Part shown: positions 24,481-35,759 of the stretch, one piece after another
Numbering within the stretch: position 1 is the first letter of the stretch
Layout of the letters: every line of letters starts with the position of its first letter
Source: Megaleporinus macrocephalus
Taxonomy: Eukaryota > Chordata > Actinopteri > Characiformes > Anostomidae
DNA: 64,000 nucleotides
Assembly: GCA_021613375.1 (NCBI GenBank)
Contig: CM038728.1
Span: 32,073,407-32,137,406, forward strand
Direction of reading: 5' to 3'
Made by a program: the position numbers and the translations under genes
The notes under the pieces: generated by a model
The model's input: only the letters and a program-made list of their open reading frames with translations
What the model was told of the DNA's origin: nothing
The model's database searches: none

Positions 24481-25738
24481 GTTAGTGTAGTGCTTGGTAC
24501 GGTGGTGTAGTGGTTAGTACGGTGGTGTAGTGGTTAGTACGGTGGTGTAGTGGTTAGTATGGTGATGTAGTGGTTAGTATGGTGGTGTAGTGGTTAGTAC
24601 GCTGGTGTAGAGGTTAGTATGGTGGTGTAGAGGTTAGTATGGTGGTGTAGTGGTCAGTATGGTGGTGTAGTGGTTAGTACGGTGGTGTAGTGGTTAGTAC
24701 GGTGGTGTAGTGGTTAGTACGGTGGTGTAATGGTTAGTATGGTGGTGTAGTGGTTAGTACGGTGGTGTAGTGGTTAGTACAGTGGTGTAGTGGTTAGTAC
24801 TGTGGTGTAGTGGTTAGTATGGTGGTGTAGTGGTTAGTATGGTGGTGTAGTGGTCAGTGCATTGGTGTAGTGGTTAGTACTGTGGTGTAGCGGTTAGTAT
24901 GGTGGTGTAGTGGTTAGTATGGTAGTGTAGTGGTTAGTATGGTGGTGTAGTTGTTAGTATGGTGGTGTAGTGGTTAGTATGGTAGTGTAGTGGTTAGTAT
25001 GGTGGTGTAGTGGTTAGTACGGTGGTGTAGTGGTTAGTAAGGTGGTGTAGTGGTTAGTATGGTGGTGTAGTGGTTAGCATGGTGGTGTAGTGGTTAGTAC
25101 GGTGGTGTAGTGGTTAGTATGGTGGTGTAGTGGTTAGTATGGTGGTGTAGTGGTTAGTATGGTGGTGTAGTGTTTAGTATGGTGGTGTAGTGGTTAGTAT
25201 GGTGGTGTAGTGGTCAGTATGGTGGTGTAGTGGTCAGTATGGTGGTGTAGTGGTTAGTATGGTGGTGTAGTGGTTAGTATGGTGGTGTAGTGGTCAGTAT
25301 GGTGGTGTAGTGGTTAGTACGGTGGTGTAGTGGTTAGTATGGTGGTGTAGTGGTTAGTATGGTGGTGTAGAGGTTAGTATGGTGGTGTAGTGGTCAGTAT
25401 GGTGGTGTAGTGGTTAGTATGGTGGTGTAGTGGTCAGTATGGTGGTGTAGTGGTTAGTATGGTGGTGTAGAGGTTAGTATGGTGGTGTAGTGGTTAGTAT
25501 GGTGGTGTAGTGGTTAGTATGGTGGTGTAGTGGTTAGTATGGTGGTGTAGTGGTCAGTATGGTGGTGTAGTGGTTAGTATGGTGGTGTAGTGGTTAGTAT
25601 GGTGGTGTAGTGGTCAGTATGGTGGTGTAGTGGTTAGTATGGTGGTGTAGTGGTCAGTATGGTGGTGTAGTGGTTAGTATGGTGGTGTAGAGGTTAGTAT
25701 GGTGGTGTAGTGGTTAGTATGGTGGTGTAGTGGTTATT
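24480..25738. repeat. 20-bp minisatellite of a SINE A-box-like unit, about 63 copies
   Basis: The unit is ggtggtgtagtggttagtat, with tac, cagtat and aggtta variants. It closely resembles the head of the SINE at 44021-44300 (agtggtgtagtggttagcac), so each unit carries a pol III A-box-like TGGTGTAGTGG. The same unit occurs inverted at 52612-53270. Confidence 0.95.
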
Positions 25739-26609
25739 CGATGCTGAAACCACATTGGTAATGACACAATCATGAAGTCAAGGGCAGATCAGTAGAGTAG
25801 GTCAAGCCTGGCCAACAACTACAAGAGAGGAGCAGTGTGGCAAAAACACTGATCAAGGCATCATAACGAGAGTCAACAGCAGAGCCTGGCTGGAGGACAG
25901 ATGGCAAAAGAGACGGCAGCTGGCAGCTATAACATCTAGGGGGCAGTCTTGTGCCATTTACTGTGGCCTAGCAGTGACAACTGGTCAAAGCTGAGTGTCG
26001 GCACTGTCGTGCAAACAAGCAGCGGCTTTGCCAGCTGAGAGCCCTCAACGAAGCACTGCCACCAGTAGTAGGGGTCGTTATCTAGCAACCCACTACTGGC
26101 ATTTGGAGACTTTAATCATATAAATAGTTGCTGTTAGCATAATAAAGTACTCTCCTTGAATGAACTGAACAATAGAAATACACGAAACAGCTTTAAATGA
26201 AAGCTTTATATTCGCTAATATAGACATTTCGGAACCATCGACTGTAAAATAACCATTTCTGAGATGCTTGTTTTCCTGTAAACAGTGATGATTTGCCTGT
26301 TCATCTAAAGGACTTCACTCTCTTCTCTGGGTGAACTGAAGCCATGTGTGATTTAGCGCGGTCTCATTCTGGGTTTAATTTAAAGCAGTAATGGGAAAAT
26401 AAAGAGTGGCTCTTCGTGCAGATACTGAATAGACTCACAGCATCAGTGAACGTGAGCAGTTGTCTGCACGTCTTCATTTAAACCAACACAACTGAATGAA
26501 ACAGTTAAGATCAAACATAAATTAATCATTAATATAGATGCAGATATGAAGATATCTTCTGCTTGCAGTACGTCAGTACATCGTCTCCTAGTCAGACCGT
26601 ATACTAGAG
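25739..26609. other. Complex sequence, nothing recognised
   Basis: 25740-26100 is unique and fairly GC-balanced (gagagtcaacagcagagcct, ctggcagctataacatct), possibly a decayed dispersed element. 26110-26600 is ordinary AT-rich DNA. Confidence 0.4.
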
Positions 26610-26814
26610 TACCCTCCAAGACCTCTGCCCCAGATGTCAAGGTCTGTCAAGGCACTTATGGACATGTAGAGATATGTGTTGATAAGCAGAGGAGATCTTT
26701 TCCTTCAGAGGGAACGGAAAGGTAAACACAATGCAAAGTGCAATCTTTAACTGTAAAGCCGAGCAGAACCCGTACGCCGCACCGGTGTTGACCGAACCCA
26801 GACCTCCGCAAAGC
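26610..26814. repeat. Left flank copy of a duplicated segment
   Basis: About 205 bp, including gtgttgataagcagaggaga and acccgtacgccgcaccggtg, is repeated in the same orientation at 28764-28978 with few changes. The 22-23-bp minisatellite lies between the two copies. Confidence 0.92.
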
Positions 26815-28590
26815 TTTAGGGTGGTATGGTCATAAGCTTCAGGGTGGTATGGTCATAAGCTTCAGGGTGGTATGGTCATAAGCTTCAGGGTGGTATGGTC
26901 ATAAGCTTCAGGGTGGTATGACTGTAAGCTTCAGGGTGGTATGGTCATAAGCTTCAGGGTGGTATGGTCATAAGCTTCAGGGTGGTATGGCCATAAGCTT
27001 CAGGGTGGTATGACTGTAAGCTTCAGGGTGGTATGGTCATAAGCTTCAGGGTGGTATGACTGTAAGCTTCAGGGTGGTATGGTCATAAGCTAAGGGTGGT
27101 ATGGTCATAAGCTTCAGAGTGGTATGGTCATAAGCTAAGGGTGGTATGGTCATAAGCTAAGGGTGGTATGGTCATAAGCTTTAGGGTGGTATGGTCATAA
27201 GCTAAGGGTGGTATGGTCATAAGCTTTAGGGTGGTATGGTCATAAGCTAAGGGTGGTATGGTCATAAGCTTTAGGGTGGTATGGTCATAAGCTAAGGGTG
27301 GTATGGCCATAAGCTTTAGGGTGGTATGGTCATAAGCTAAGGGTGGTATGGTCATAAGCTTAGGGTGGTATGGTCATAAGCTAAGGGTGGTATGGTGATA
27401 AGCTAAGGGTGGTATGGTGATAAGCTTCAGGGTGGTATGGTCATAAGCTTCAGGGTGGTATGGTCATAAGCTTCAGAGTGGTATGGTCATAAGCTAAGGG
27501 TGGTATGGTCATAAGCTAAGGGTGGTATGGTGATAAGCTAAGGGTGGTATGGTGATAAGCTAAGGGTGGTATGGCCATAAGCTAAGGGTGGTATGGTGAT
27601 AAGCTAAGGGTGGTATGGTGATAAGCTAAGGGTGGTATGGTGATAAGCTAAGGGTCGTATGGTGATAAGCTAAGGGTGGTATGGTCATAAGCTAAAGGTG
27701 GTATGGTCATAAGCTTCAGGGTGGTATGGTCATAAGCTAAGGGTGGTATGGTCATAAGCATTAGGGTGGTATGGTCATAAGCTTCAGGGTGGTATGGTGA
27801 TAAGCTAAGGGTGGTATGGTCATAAGCTAAGGGTGGTATGGTGATAAGCTAAGGGTGGTATGGCCATAAGATAAGGGTGGTATGGTGATAAGCTAAGGGT
27901 GGTATGGTGATAAGCTAAGGGTGGTATGGTGATAAGCTAAGGGAGGTATGGTGATAAGCTAAGGGTGGTATGGTCATAAGCTTCAGGGTGGTATGGTCAT
28001 AAGCTTCAGAGTGGTATGGTCATAAGCTAAGGGTGGTATGGTGATAAGCTAAGGGTGGTATGGTGATAAGCTAAGGGTGGTATGGTCATAAGCTAAGGGT
28101 GGTATGGTCATAAGCTTTAGGGTGGTATGGTCATAATCATTAGGGTGGTATGGTCATAATCATTAGGGTGGTATGGCCATAAGCTAAGGGTGGTATGGTG
28201 ATAAGCTAAGGGTGGTATGGTGATAAGCTAAGGGTGGTATGGCCATAAGCTAAGGGTGGTATGGTGATAAGCTAAGGGTGGTATGGTGATAAGCTAAGGG
28301 TGGTATGGTGATAAGCTAAGGGTGGTATGGTGATAAGCTTAGGGTGGTATGGTCATAAGCTAAGGGTGGTATGGTCATAAGCTAAGGCTCGTATGGTGAT
28401 AAGCTTCAGGGTGGTGTGGTCATAAGCTAAGGGTGGTATGGTGATAAGCTAAGGGTGGTATGGTGATAAGCTAAGGGTGGTATGGTGATAAGCTAAGGGT
28501 CGTATGGTGATAAGCTTCAGGGTGGTATAGTCATAAGCTAAGGGTGGTATGGTCATAAGCTTCAGGGTGGTATGGTCGTAAGCTCTTATG
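26815..28590. repeat. 22-23-bp minisatellite, array 1
   Basis: Units are gggtggtatggtcataagct followed by tca, tta or aa. Variants with gtgataagctaa dominate the centre and recur as multi-unit blocks (near 27500-27660 and 27830-27960). About 78 units. The 75- and 77-codon minus-strand frames are repeat translations. Confidence 0.96.
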
Positions 28591-28763
28591 AAAGTGGACA
28601 AGTGTTCAGATGTGATATCTAACGACACACTGTAAACTTTTTTTTCCGAGGTATTCAGGACATAGTTACAGTGACTAGGCATAGTTACCAGGTGAACCAG
28701 CTTGCTACAGCGCCACCCTGAGGCAGACCAGTGCTACAGCTATAGTTAGTTAAGTATGTCAGA
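28591..28763. repeat. Right flank segment duplicated at 33009-33140
   Basis: 28648-28763 (ggcatagttaccaggtgaac, gcgccaccctgaggcagacc) matches 33012-33140, which adjoins the second array of the same minisatellite. Confidence 0.9.
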
Positions 28764-28978
28764 GACAGGAGTTCCAAGACCTCGGCCCCGGATTACGAGG
28801 CCTGTCCAGGTACTTATGGACATGTAGTGATGTGTGTTGATAAGCAGAGGAGATCTTTTCCTTCAGAGGTGGTTCAGAGGGAATGGAAAGGTAAACAGAA
28901 AGCGAAGTGCAATCTTCAACTGTAAAGCCGAGCGGAACCCGTACGCCGCACCAGTGTTGACCGAACCCAGACCTCCGC
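28764..28978. repeat. Right copy of the duplicated flank segment
   Basis: Direct repeat of 26610-26814. This copy includes gaggtggttca, missing from the left copy, and continues into unique sequence at 28979. Confidence 0.92.
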
Positions 28979-30019
28979 AATCCCCCTCCGCGCTCCGTCT
29001 GGATCACATGATCGTCGGAGATGAGGCCCTGCAGTGACACTATCTTCCTGTAGGCAGAAACCAATTTCTGTTGGGAGCTCAGCAAACCCAGATGCAATTT
29101 GATGAGGGGGGAAGATTTCCGAGAGCGGGCGCGACCGAATAATTTCCGTCTCGCAAATTACAGGTTTGACGTTTGAGAGATTTACTGCGGCGCACTTTTC
29201 TTCTGCACTCTTTTTTTGATCTGCCACGTTTTGACATGCCTAATGGATGCCTCCAGCAATCCCCCTCGCAGGAGAGGGGAAAAAAACATATCTCCAGAAC
29301 ATCCTTCCATCCTCTCGCCTTCCTCTCCAACCTCCGCCCCCCCCTCAATCCTCGCCCCCCTCGCCCTCAGTCCTCCCTTCATTCAGAAATTTGACGTGTG
29401 AGAAATCCTCGACGTGAAAAAGCTCACTTGAGGAGATCACGGCGGACGTCTCGCCTGACAAATTCAGAAAGGTGAGTCGGAGGCGTCGGAGTTTTTCACG
29501 TTTGAGAAATGGAGGCCATTACCTCCTCTAACTCTGTTACCGTGGCGGCGGACGCGTTCAGGGCCTTTTCTACCTCTGACGCCTGATAAATGGGGCCCGA
29601 TCACTATTGCTCGTGTCCATTCTCACCCCGCAATCCACCCTCTCTTCAGGTTTGTCAGCGCTTCACCTGCCCCTTTCCTCCTTTAAATGTGTTCGAATGT
29701 TCACTCGGCTGGAAAAAAAAGTCTATCATTATCCGCGGGACGTCTGAGCGTTAGCAGAAAGAAATACTCGCCGTAAACTGTTTTCCATTTCCTACAAACG
29801 CTTCCGCCAAGACGCGAGTCTGCTGAAGTCTGTGGTGTCTAACAACATGCACTCAGAAGGTTTCAGCCATGCTAACGTACATCAACTCATTTTAATAGAA
29901 AACTGCAGGCCCGGAGTGGCTAATCGGGAGATTCGGGAGGATTCAAGTCTCAAGTTGGGGCCGGTTGGAAGGGAAAAATAATTTTTATACTCATCTGTCA
30001 CTTCTCTAATCTTCTTTTT
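28979..30019. other. Complex, CpG-bearing sequence; candidate conserved non-coding block
   Basis: 28980-29720 is non-repetitive with many CpGs and stretches such as gcgcgaccgaataatttccg, ctcgcaaattacaggtttga and cacgttttgacatgcctaat. Several short overlapping frames occur on both strands with no domain. I see no splice structure that would make it a gene. Confidence 0.4.
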
Positions 30020-30027
30020 GCATTCAT

Positions 30028-30803
30028 CCCCCTTACAAAAAAGAAGTTTATTCAAGTGTACCATTAGTTTACTTCTTTTAATCTAAAAAAAAGTGAGTAT
30101 GCTTTCAGTTTACTTTTTATGTACTTCTCAGTGATATACTAAACTCAGTTCTACTTAAGTATGCTGGGGTTATACTGATAAGTATAGAACAGTCTAAGTA
30201 TATTGGACCTTTACTTACACTTAATCTTTTGATTGAGATATTAGAAGTAAGTATTCTTGCTCTGCACAAAAACACATCCAGTACAATATTTATTTAAAAT
30301 TTGATTTATAAAGATTTATAAAGATACAAATATGTTTCTTAATCTGAGTGTATCTTGTTTATTTTACGTGTGTCCACTGGTTAATGTTGTTAAGTTCTAT
30401 TTTATATAGAAAAAAACCCTTAAACCTAGTCATATACTTTAAAGTACAACAATAATATAAGCAGTAAATTATAAGTATTAAGTTCACTTAAAGAAAACTT
30501 ACAAACTAACAGTGAACCCTTAAGTTTACTTTTAGTGTAGTTGCAGTACAAAAGATGTAAACTAGTTGTATACTTGGTTTACTACTCTTACACTTAAAGT
30601 GTACTTAAAATTATACTTTTAAAAACTAGAAAGTGGCCAATTTAGTCCCAAGAAGTATAAAATAGAACATATACAAGTGTATTACTAGTACAATCACATT
30701 AGTATAGTAACTGCATAAAGTATACTTGGAAAATATACTTCAACCTTACTCAAGTTTATTTAATACAATGAACTTTAAGTATACTTATTTTCTGTAAGGG
30801 TCT
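30028..30803. mobile_element. 776-bp non-autonomous element with CCCTTACA ends
   Basis: The left end ccccttacaaaaaagaagtt and the reverse complement of the right end (cccttacagaaaataagtat) form an imperfect inverted repeat. The interior is AT-rich with repeated aagtatactt and ttaagt words. The flanks gcattcat (30020-30027) and gcatttat (30804-30811) match at 7 of 8, compatible with an 8-bp duplication of hAT type. No transposase frame is seen; superfamily uncertain. Confidence 0.72.
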
Positions 30804-31784
30804 GCATTTATCTATTCATTCTCCATTCATCTGACAGCACAGCCCCTACATCGCAGTAGATTAGGTGGGTTCTACCATCTGAGGGAATTCTCTAAATCTT
30901 TAAGTTGGCTTTAAGTTATCTTTTCTGGAGCGGTAAAATTAACCATAGCAACAGAATAGCACCAAGCGTCTTTCGGTGGTGACGGAGGGCAGAAAGAGCA
31001 GGTGGAGCCGAAAAGGCAGGGTTAAAAAAACACAATGTTATTAATAAAGTTGAGAAGCCAGTGCACTGCTTAGAAGGCTTTTGATGCTGTAGGTATCTAC
31101 TAAACATGTGAAGCTACTTAGTTTAGAGTTTAGTGTAAATCTAACAATAGAGCTCCTCTCTGTTGGAAAGAAAATTTGTAAAAATTCCTTAACGTACGAC
31201 ACCTTTCACATGTACAGTGATACCAGTAGAACTATAATTTAATTATGCATGTAAGAACTCAAATGTGCAATAACTTTCCTACTAAACTAAACTTTTGCTG
31301 CTGTATACAGTATATCTGTACTTATTATTATAGACACAGTCACTATATTTTATTCTTCTATTGTAATATAAGACATATATATGTACATATTTCCATTTTT
31401 TTTTTATATTGTAAATTATTATTAGAGTGTTTATTCTTCTACATAACCGGCTGCTACTGTAAAAACTGCAATTTCTCCCTGGGATCAATAAAGTATTTCT
31501 GATTTCTGATTAATTTTAATTTCAAATAATTTTAACTTCAATTTTTATTGCTCCTGTCACATTTTCTTTATATTTTTTTTTCTTTTAACTGATTTAATTA
31601 AACATGATTAAGTGCTTTTCTGTTAACTTACCAACACATACCTGAACTTACACCCAATAAAAGGTGCTGTAAGAGCTAGCTGCTGTTTCATTTATTCAGA
31701 TTCCGCCTCCATGGAAAAAGGGGTCCACACTGGTCCTGGAAAACTGTGAGTCCTACAGTGTCAGACCCACAAAATCAGGCTTAT
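30804..31784. other. AT-rich sequence with a possible retrotransposon tail
   Basis: Mostly unique. 31470-31512 reads ctgcaatttctccctgggat then caataaagtatttctg and a short tttctga tandem, which resembles the 3' tail of common fish retrotransposons. Nothing else is identifiable. Confidence 0.35.
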
Positions 31785-31837
31785 CACAGACATTCCAACA
31801 CAGAATTCCACACATTTTCCAGAATTTGGATGGGACA

Positions 31838-32238
31838 CTATAGAAACGTAACCTGGATATAACTTCCAGTAGTCAGTGTACAGCTCGTACAGCAGTATAG
31901 ATTTACTGTCTTCTGAAAATAACTCAACACACAACCATTAATATCCAAATAGCTAGCACAGCCTGAACCCTCTTGGGCATGGAATTCTACTGGAATCCTC
32001 TTCCACTCCTCCATGATGGCATCACAGAGTTGGTGGATGTTAGACACCTGGTGCTCCTCCACCTTAAGGATGCCCCACAGGTGCTCAGTTGGGTTTAGGT
32101 CTGGAGACATGCTTGACCAGTCTACCTTTACCTTCAGTTCCCTCAGCAAGGCAGTTGTCATCTTGGAGGTGTGTTTGGGATCATTATCATGTTGGAATAC
32201 TGCCATTTGGCCCAGTTTCTGAAGGGAGGGGGATCATG
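31838..32238 (-). pseudogene. Tc1-like transposase relic, C-terminal part
   Basis: The minus-strand frame carries the C-terminal catalytic region of a Tc1-family DDE transposase, which normally cuts and pastes its own element at TA sites. Visible landmarks are FQHDNDPKHTS, holding the second catalytic Asp, and SPDLNPTEHLWGILK, holding the catalytic Glu. The Asp-to-Glu distance is 34 residues, one shorter than in active DD34E members. Two residues appear lost after GILK relative to the family. After KRIPVEFHAQ the frame leaves the family sequence. Upstream, PSLQKLGQ stays in frame back to a stop near 32238; the DNA-binding domains and first Asp are absent. No terminal inverted repeats were found, so this is a dead fragment. 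Confidence 0.9.
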
Positions 32239-32342
32239 CTCTGCCTCAGAATGTCATGTTTTTCTCAGTGAACCGCAGCTCCCACGCCCAGGCCAGGATG
32301 CAACCACAAACATGCAGGGCTGAGCTGCAGGCAAGACACCTC

Positions 32343-33008
32343 TTTAGGGTGGTATAGCCGTGAGCTTCAGGGTGGTATGGCTGTGAACTCAGGGTGGTAT
32401 GGTCGTAAGCTTCAGGGTGGTATGGTCGTAAGCTCAGGGTGGTATGGTCGTAAGCTTCAGGGTGGTATGGTCGTAAGCTAAGGGTGGTATGGTCGTAAGC
32501 TCAGGGTGGTATGGTCGTAAACTAAGGGTTGTATGGTCGTAAGCTCAGGGTGGTATGGTCGTAAGCTTCAGAGTGGTATGGTCGTAACCTTCAGGGTGGT
32601 ATGGTCGTACGCTCAGGGTGGTATGGTCGTAAGCTCAGGGTGGTATGGTCGTAAGCTAATGGTGGTATGGTCGTAAGCTTCAGGGTGGTATGGTCGTAAG
32701 CTTCAGGGTGGTATGGTTGTAAGCTTCAGAGTGGTATGGTCGTAAGCTTCAGGGTGGTATGGTCGTAAGCTTCAGGGTGGTATGGTCGTACGCTCAGGGT
32801 AGTATGGTCGTAAGCTTCAGGGTGGTATGGTCATAAGCTTCAGTGTGGTATGGTCGTAAGCTCCGGGTGGTATGGCCGAAAGCTAAGGGTGGTATGGTCG
32901 TAAGCTTCAGGGTGGTATGGTCGTAAGCTTAGGGTGGTATGGTCGTAAGCTCAGGGTGGTATGGCCGTAAGCTTCAGGGTGGTATGGTCATAAGCTTCAG
33001 GGTGGTAT
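32343..33008. repeat. 22-23-bp minisatellite, array 2
   Basis: Same family as 26815-28590, but most units read gggtggtatggtcgtaagct, with g in place of a, so the arrays have diverged and homogenised separately. About 29 units. Confidence 0.95.
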
Positions 33009-33140
33009 TTCAGAGGTATTTAGGGCATAGTTGTAGTTGCCAGGCATAGTTACCAGGTGAACCAATTTGTTATAGCGCCACCCTGAGGCAGACCTGTGCT
33101 ACATCGCTAGTTAGTTAAGTATGCCAGAGACAGGAGCTCT
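33009..33140. repeat. Duplicated right flank of the 22-23-bp minisatellite
   Basis: Matches 28648-28763 in the same orientation, ending at gccagagacaggagct. The duplication stops before the segment shared by 26610 and 28764. Confidence 0.88.
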
Positions 33141-34235
33141 CTGGCTACATAATCACAATCCCTCAATTTGTATTTAAGTTTTGTTCCCTGATTAACTATA
33201 TATGTTTTAGGGACCACCTTCCTTCTCCAACCAAGAACATAGATGTTGAGACATCCAAGAGGTTAACTAGTGTCCCCTCAGGACCCCCTGTATTTTGGAC
33301 CATGGTTATCTGTAACCAAGGTAGATGATACTATAAGTGTGAGCTATGCTAACCTACTATTGTCCATAATTATAGATAACAAGGTACAGGAGGTCCTAAG
33401 GGGGTCCGAAACCTTCATAATCAACCTGTTGGACCTCCTGAATGTCTCAAAGCGTAGATTACGGAGAATTTCAGATAACAGTGTGTCATGCACATGTGGA
33501 GCGATAGCTTTAATAGCTGCTCCGTGCTGGACGTTCCTGTGTAATCTGGCAGAGTCCAGCTGTTCTCCGCGAGTCTGACCGGCCTTTATAGCCCGGAGTT
33601 CAGAGACGGCCTCGAGCGACGGCACAGAGATTTCTCCTTTATCTCCGGGAGCGAGACGCAGCTGCAGCGGAGCAGAAACACCGCCGAGACGACGGGCAGG
33701 AAAAGACAACTTGTTGTCAAAGACAGATTTCAAAGAGCACCTCAGAGATTACGGCAGGTGACAGTGCTGAGGCGCTCGCCACGGCAACCACATCTTCTTC
33801 AGAGCCGGCTTCCGCGGCAGGATCACACGCAGCAGTGCAGTGACGGATATCCTCAGAAATATAGCTAATATTCATCATCACGCGATTCCCCTTAGAATTA
33901 TAACAGCATTTCAATATCAGTAAGATCAATACTTTCACTCCTGAAGGTCTGGACTGAGCTTCACGCTTTGTTATGTGATCTGGTTCGTTTTGGTGTCACG
34001 CTGCAGTTTAGCGAGCGCACTAAACAACTGTCCTGTTGTCGTCATCACCTGCGTGGGCTGCGTCCGCCTACACTTGACATTGATTTGCATGTTGAGGAGC
34101 GTCTGATGACGCCGTGTTGTCAGTTTGACGGAGTAGAGCTTTTATAGATGCTTCAGTGTAGCACAAGACAGCGACACCACAGAGCCCTCATGTATGTATA
34201 GGTGAACCTGCTCACCTTCACTTGAGCACCAAACT
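33141..34235. other. Complex sequence; candidate conserved block at 33.54-33.96 kb
   Basis: 33540-33960 is CpG-bearing and non-repetitive (cctttatctccgggagcgag, caacttgttgtcaaagacag). The 102-codon frame at 33270-33578 and the opposing 129-codon frame at 33344-33733 overlap and show no domain, so neither is called as a gene. Confidence 0.4.
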
Positions 34236-34590
34236 ATTTTTTTTCCAGACAGGAAGCTTTCATTTAATGTATTATTTAAATATTAACCAGTATTAATACA
34301 GTAGGTAGTGCTTTTCTATATGTCAATGTGTTTATTTAACCCTTTCCAAGCTTCTCCTAAACAACCCAGTATTATTATCAGTTCTCATCTAATACCTGCT
34401 TTGACTGCTCAGTACTTCATTAAGCTAAATCAAGATTTGCTGCTGAAGGAACTGAATACATAATACAATGTCTGGGGCGTCCAGGAGAAATCTGGAACCT
34501 AACTTTGTTCTTCAAACTGGATCAAGATCTGATCTACTTCTCTCACAATAACATATTCATGTTACTTTGTATTGTATGTATGACTATTTA
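34236..34590. repeat. Local duplicon, part A, copy 1
   Basis: Matches 35395-35757 in the same orientation (attaatacagtaggtagtgc, aatctggaacctaactttgt). Similarity is interrupted by small indels. Confidence 0.93.
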
Positions 34591-35204
34591 CATCTGTTCT
34601 AATCAGATCTGCTGTTCTTACTGGTGGAAATAGTTTATCAGATAAAGACTTTTAAACTATCAGCTTCTCCTATTCTTCTTCTTTTTCTATTGATTAATGT
34701 TCAACAGTAACCAGGGTTTGTTTTCTGTGGTCTGAAAAGTCTAAACCATCCAAGAAAGCATGTTCACACTGCAAACAAACCGGGTCATGGTTCAGTTTGA
34801 TCAAGACCAAGATTGCCTGACCAAATTTTGGTCCATTGGTCCAGACCATGGTCCAAAGCCCCTTTCCAACCTGCTAATTTGGTTGAGACCAAACTTAAAA
34901 GCTCGAGGGTCCAAGTGATGTAGGACTGAAAATACCTCAAGCTTCAGTTGTGTAAGATAATTTATTTGCCCTTACAAACTTCTTAATTCTTAAAATTAAA
35001 ACTAAACAGCTGAGATGTTAACAGAGTCGTTCAGAGAGGGTTGTGTTAAACATTTTGTTCCAGATACAGTCAGATCGGTTCACAGTGGAGGTGAATGGAA
35101 CCAGACGTCCACCTCTAAAAGCTCCTCACAGAAAGTTATTACAGTAGATGTTATAAATACACTGTCTGATTCTGAGATGCTGTTTATGATAGTTTAGAGA
35201 AGAT
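34591..35204. other. Segment present only in the first duplicon copy
   Basis: About 610 bp lies between parts A and B here but is absent from the second copy. 34745-34905 (catgttcacactgcaaacaa, ggtccattggtccagacc) reads like a common dispersed fish repeat, although I could not define its ends. Confidence 0.45.
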
Positions 35205-35394
35205 CTCAGTGTAAACTCCATTCATGGTGGAGGGATACATGCAGGACGCTGTAAGGCAAAACATAGTCCCTCAAAGAAAATGTATTATTATTATTTTTAG
35301 AATTTCCAGATTTTATCATCATCAACATTTATATAAACTCAGGAAACACATGTAGGGTCTCTGGTGGGTTTGATAATAAATTAAATGTCGAAGC
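35205..35394. repeat. Local duplicon, part B, copy 1
   Basis: Matches 35760-35944: ggtggagggatacatg, then atataaactcaggaaacaca and tgtagggtctct. Confidence 0.93.
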
Positions 35395-35757
35395 TTTTTG
35401 TCCAGACAGTTAGCTTTTATTTACTCAGCAAAACACTTACTTATATAAATATTAAAACTTTTATTGTATTAATACAGTAGGTAGTGCTTTTACATATATC
35501 AGTGTGTTTATTTAACTTTTTCCAATCTTCTCCTTCTATAAACAACCCAGTATTATTATCAGTTCTCATCTAATACCTGCTTTGACTGCTCAGTACTTCA
35601 TTAAGCTAAATCAAGATTTGCTGCTGAAGAAACTGAACACATTCATACAATGTCTGGGGCGTCCAGGAGAAATCTGGAACCTAACTTTGTTCTTCAAACT
35701 GGAGCTCAAGATCTGATCTACTTCTCTCACAATAACATATTCATGATACTTTGTATT
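35395..35757. repeat. Local duplicon, part A, copy 2
   Basis: Second copy of 34236-34590. Here part B follows almost directly. Confidence 0.93.
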
Positions 35758-35759
35758 TG

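Noticed and set aside
24480..25738. Possible CRISPR-like array (short direct repeats)
   Set aside because: Units are head to tail with no unique spacers, and the DNA is vertebrate; it is a minisatellite.
26815..28590. Telomere-like repeat because of repeated agggtgg/ttagggtgg words
   Set aside because: The unit is 22-23 bp with tatggtcataagct; no (TTAGGG)n tract is present.
27128..28682. 75- and 77-codon frames with YDHTTLKL repeats
   Set aside because: Translations of the 22-23-bp minisatellite where three 22- or 23-bp units happen to keep frame.
33270..33733. Overlapping 102- and 129-codon frames on opposite strands
   Set aside because: No recognisable domain, no splice or promoter logic, opposite-strand overlap; left as unannotated complex DNA.
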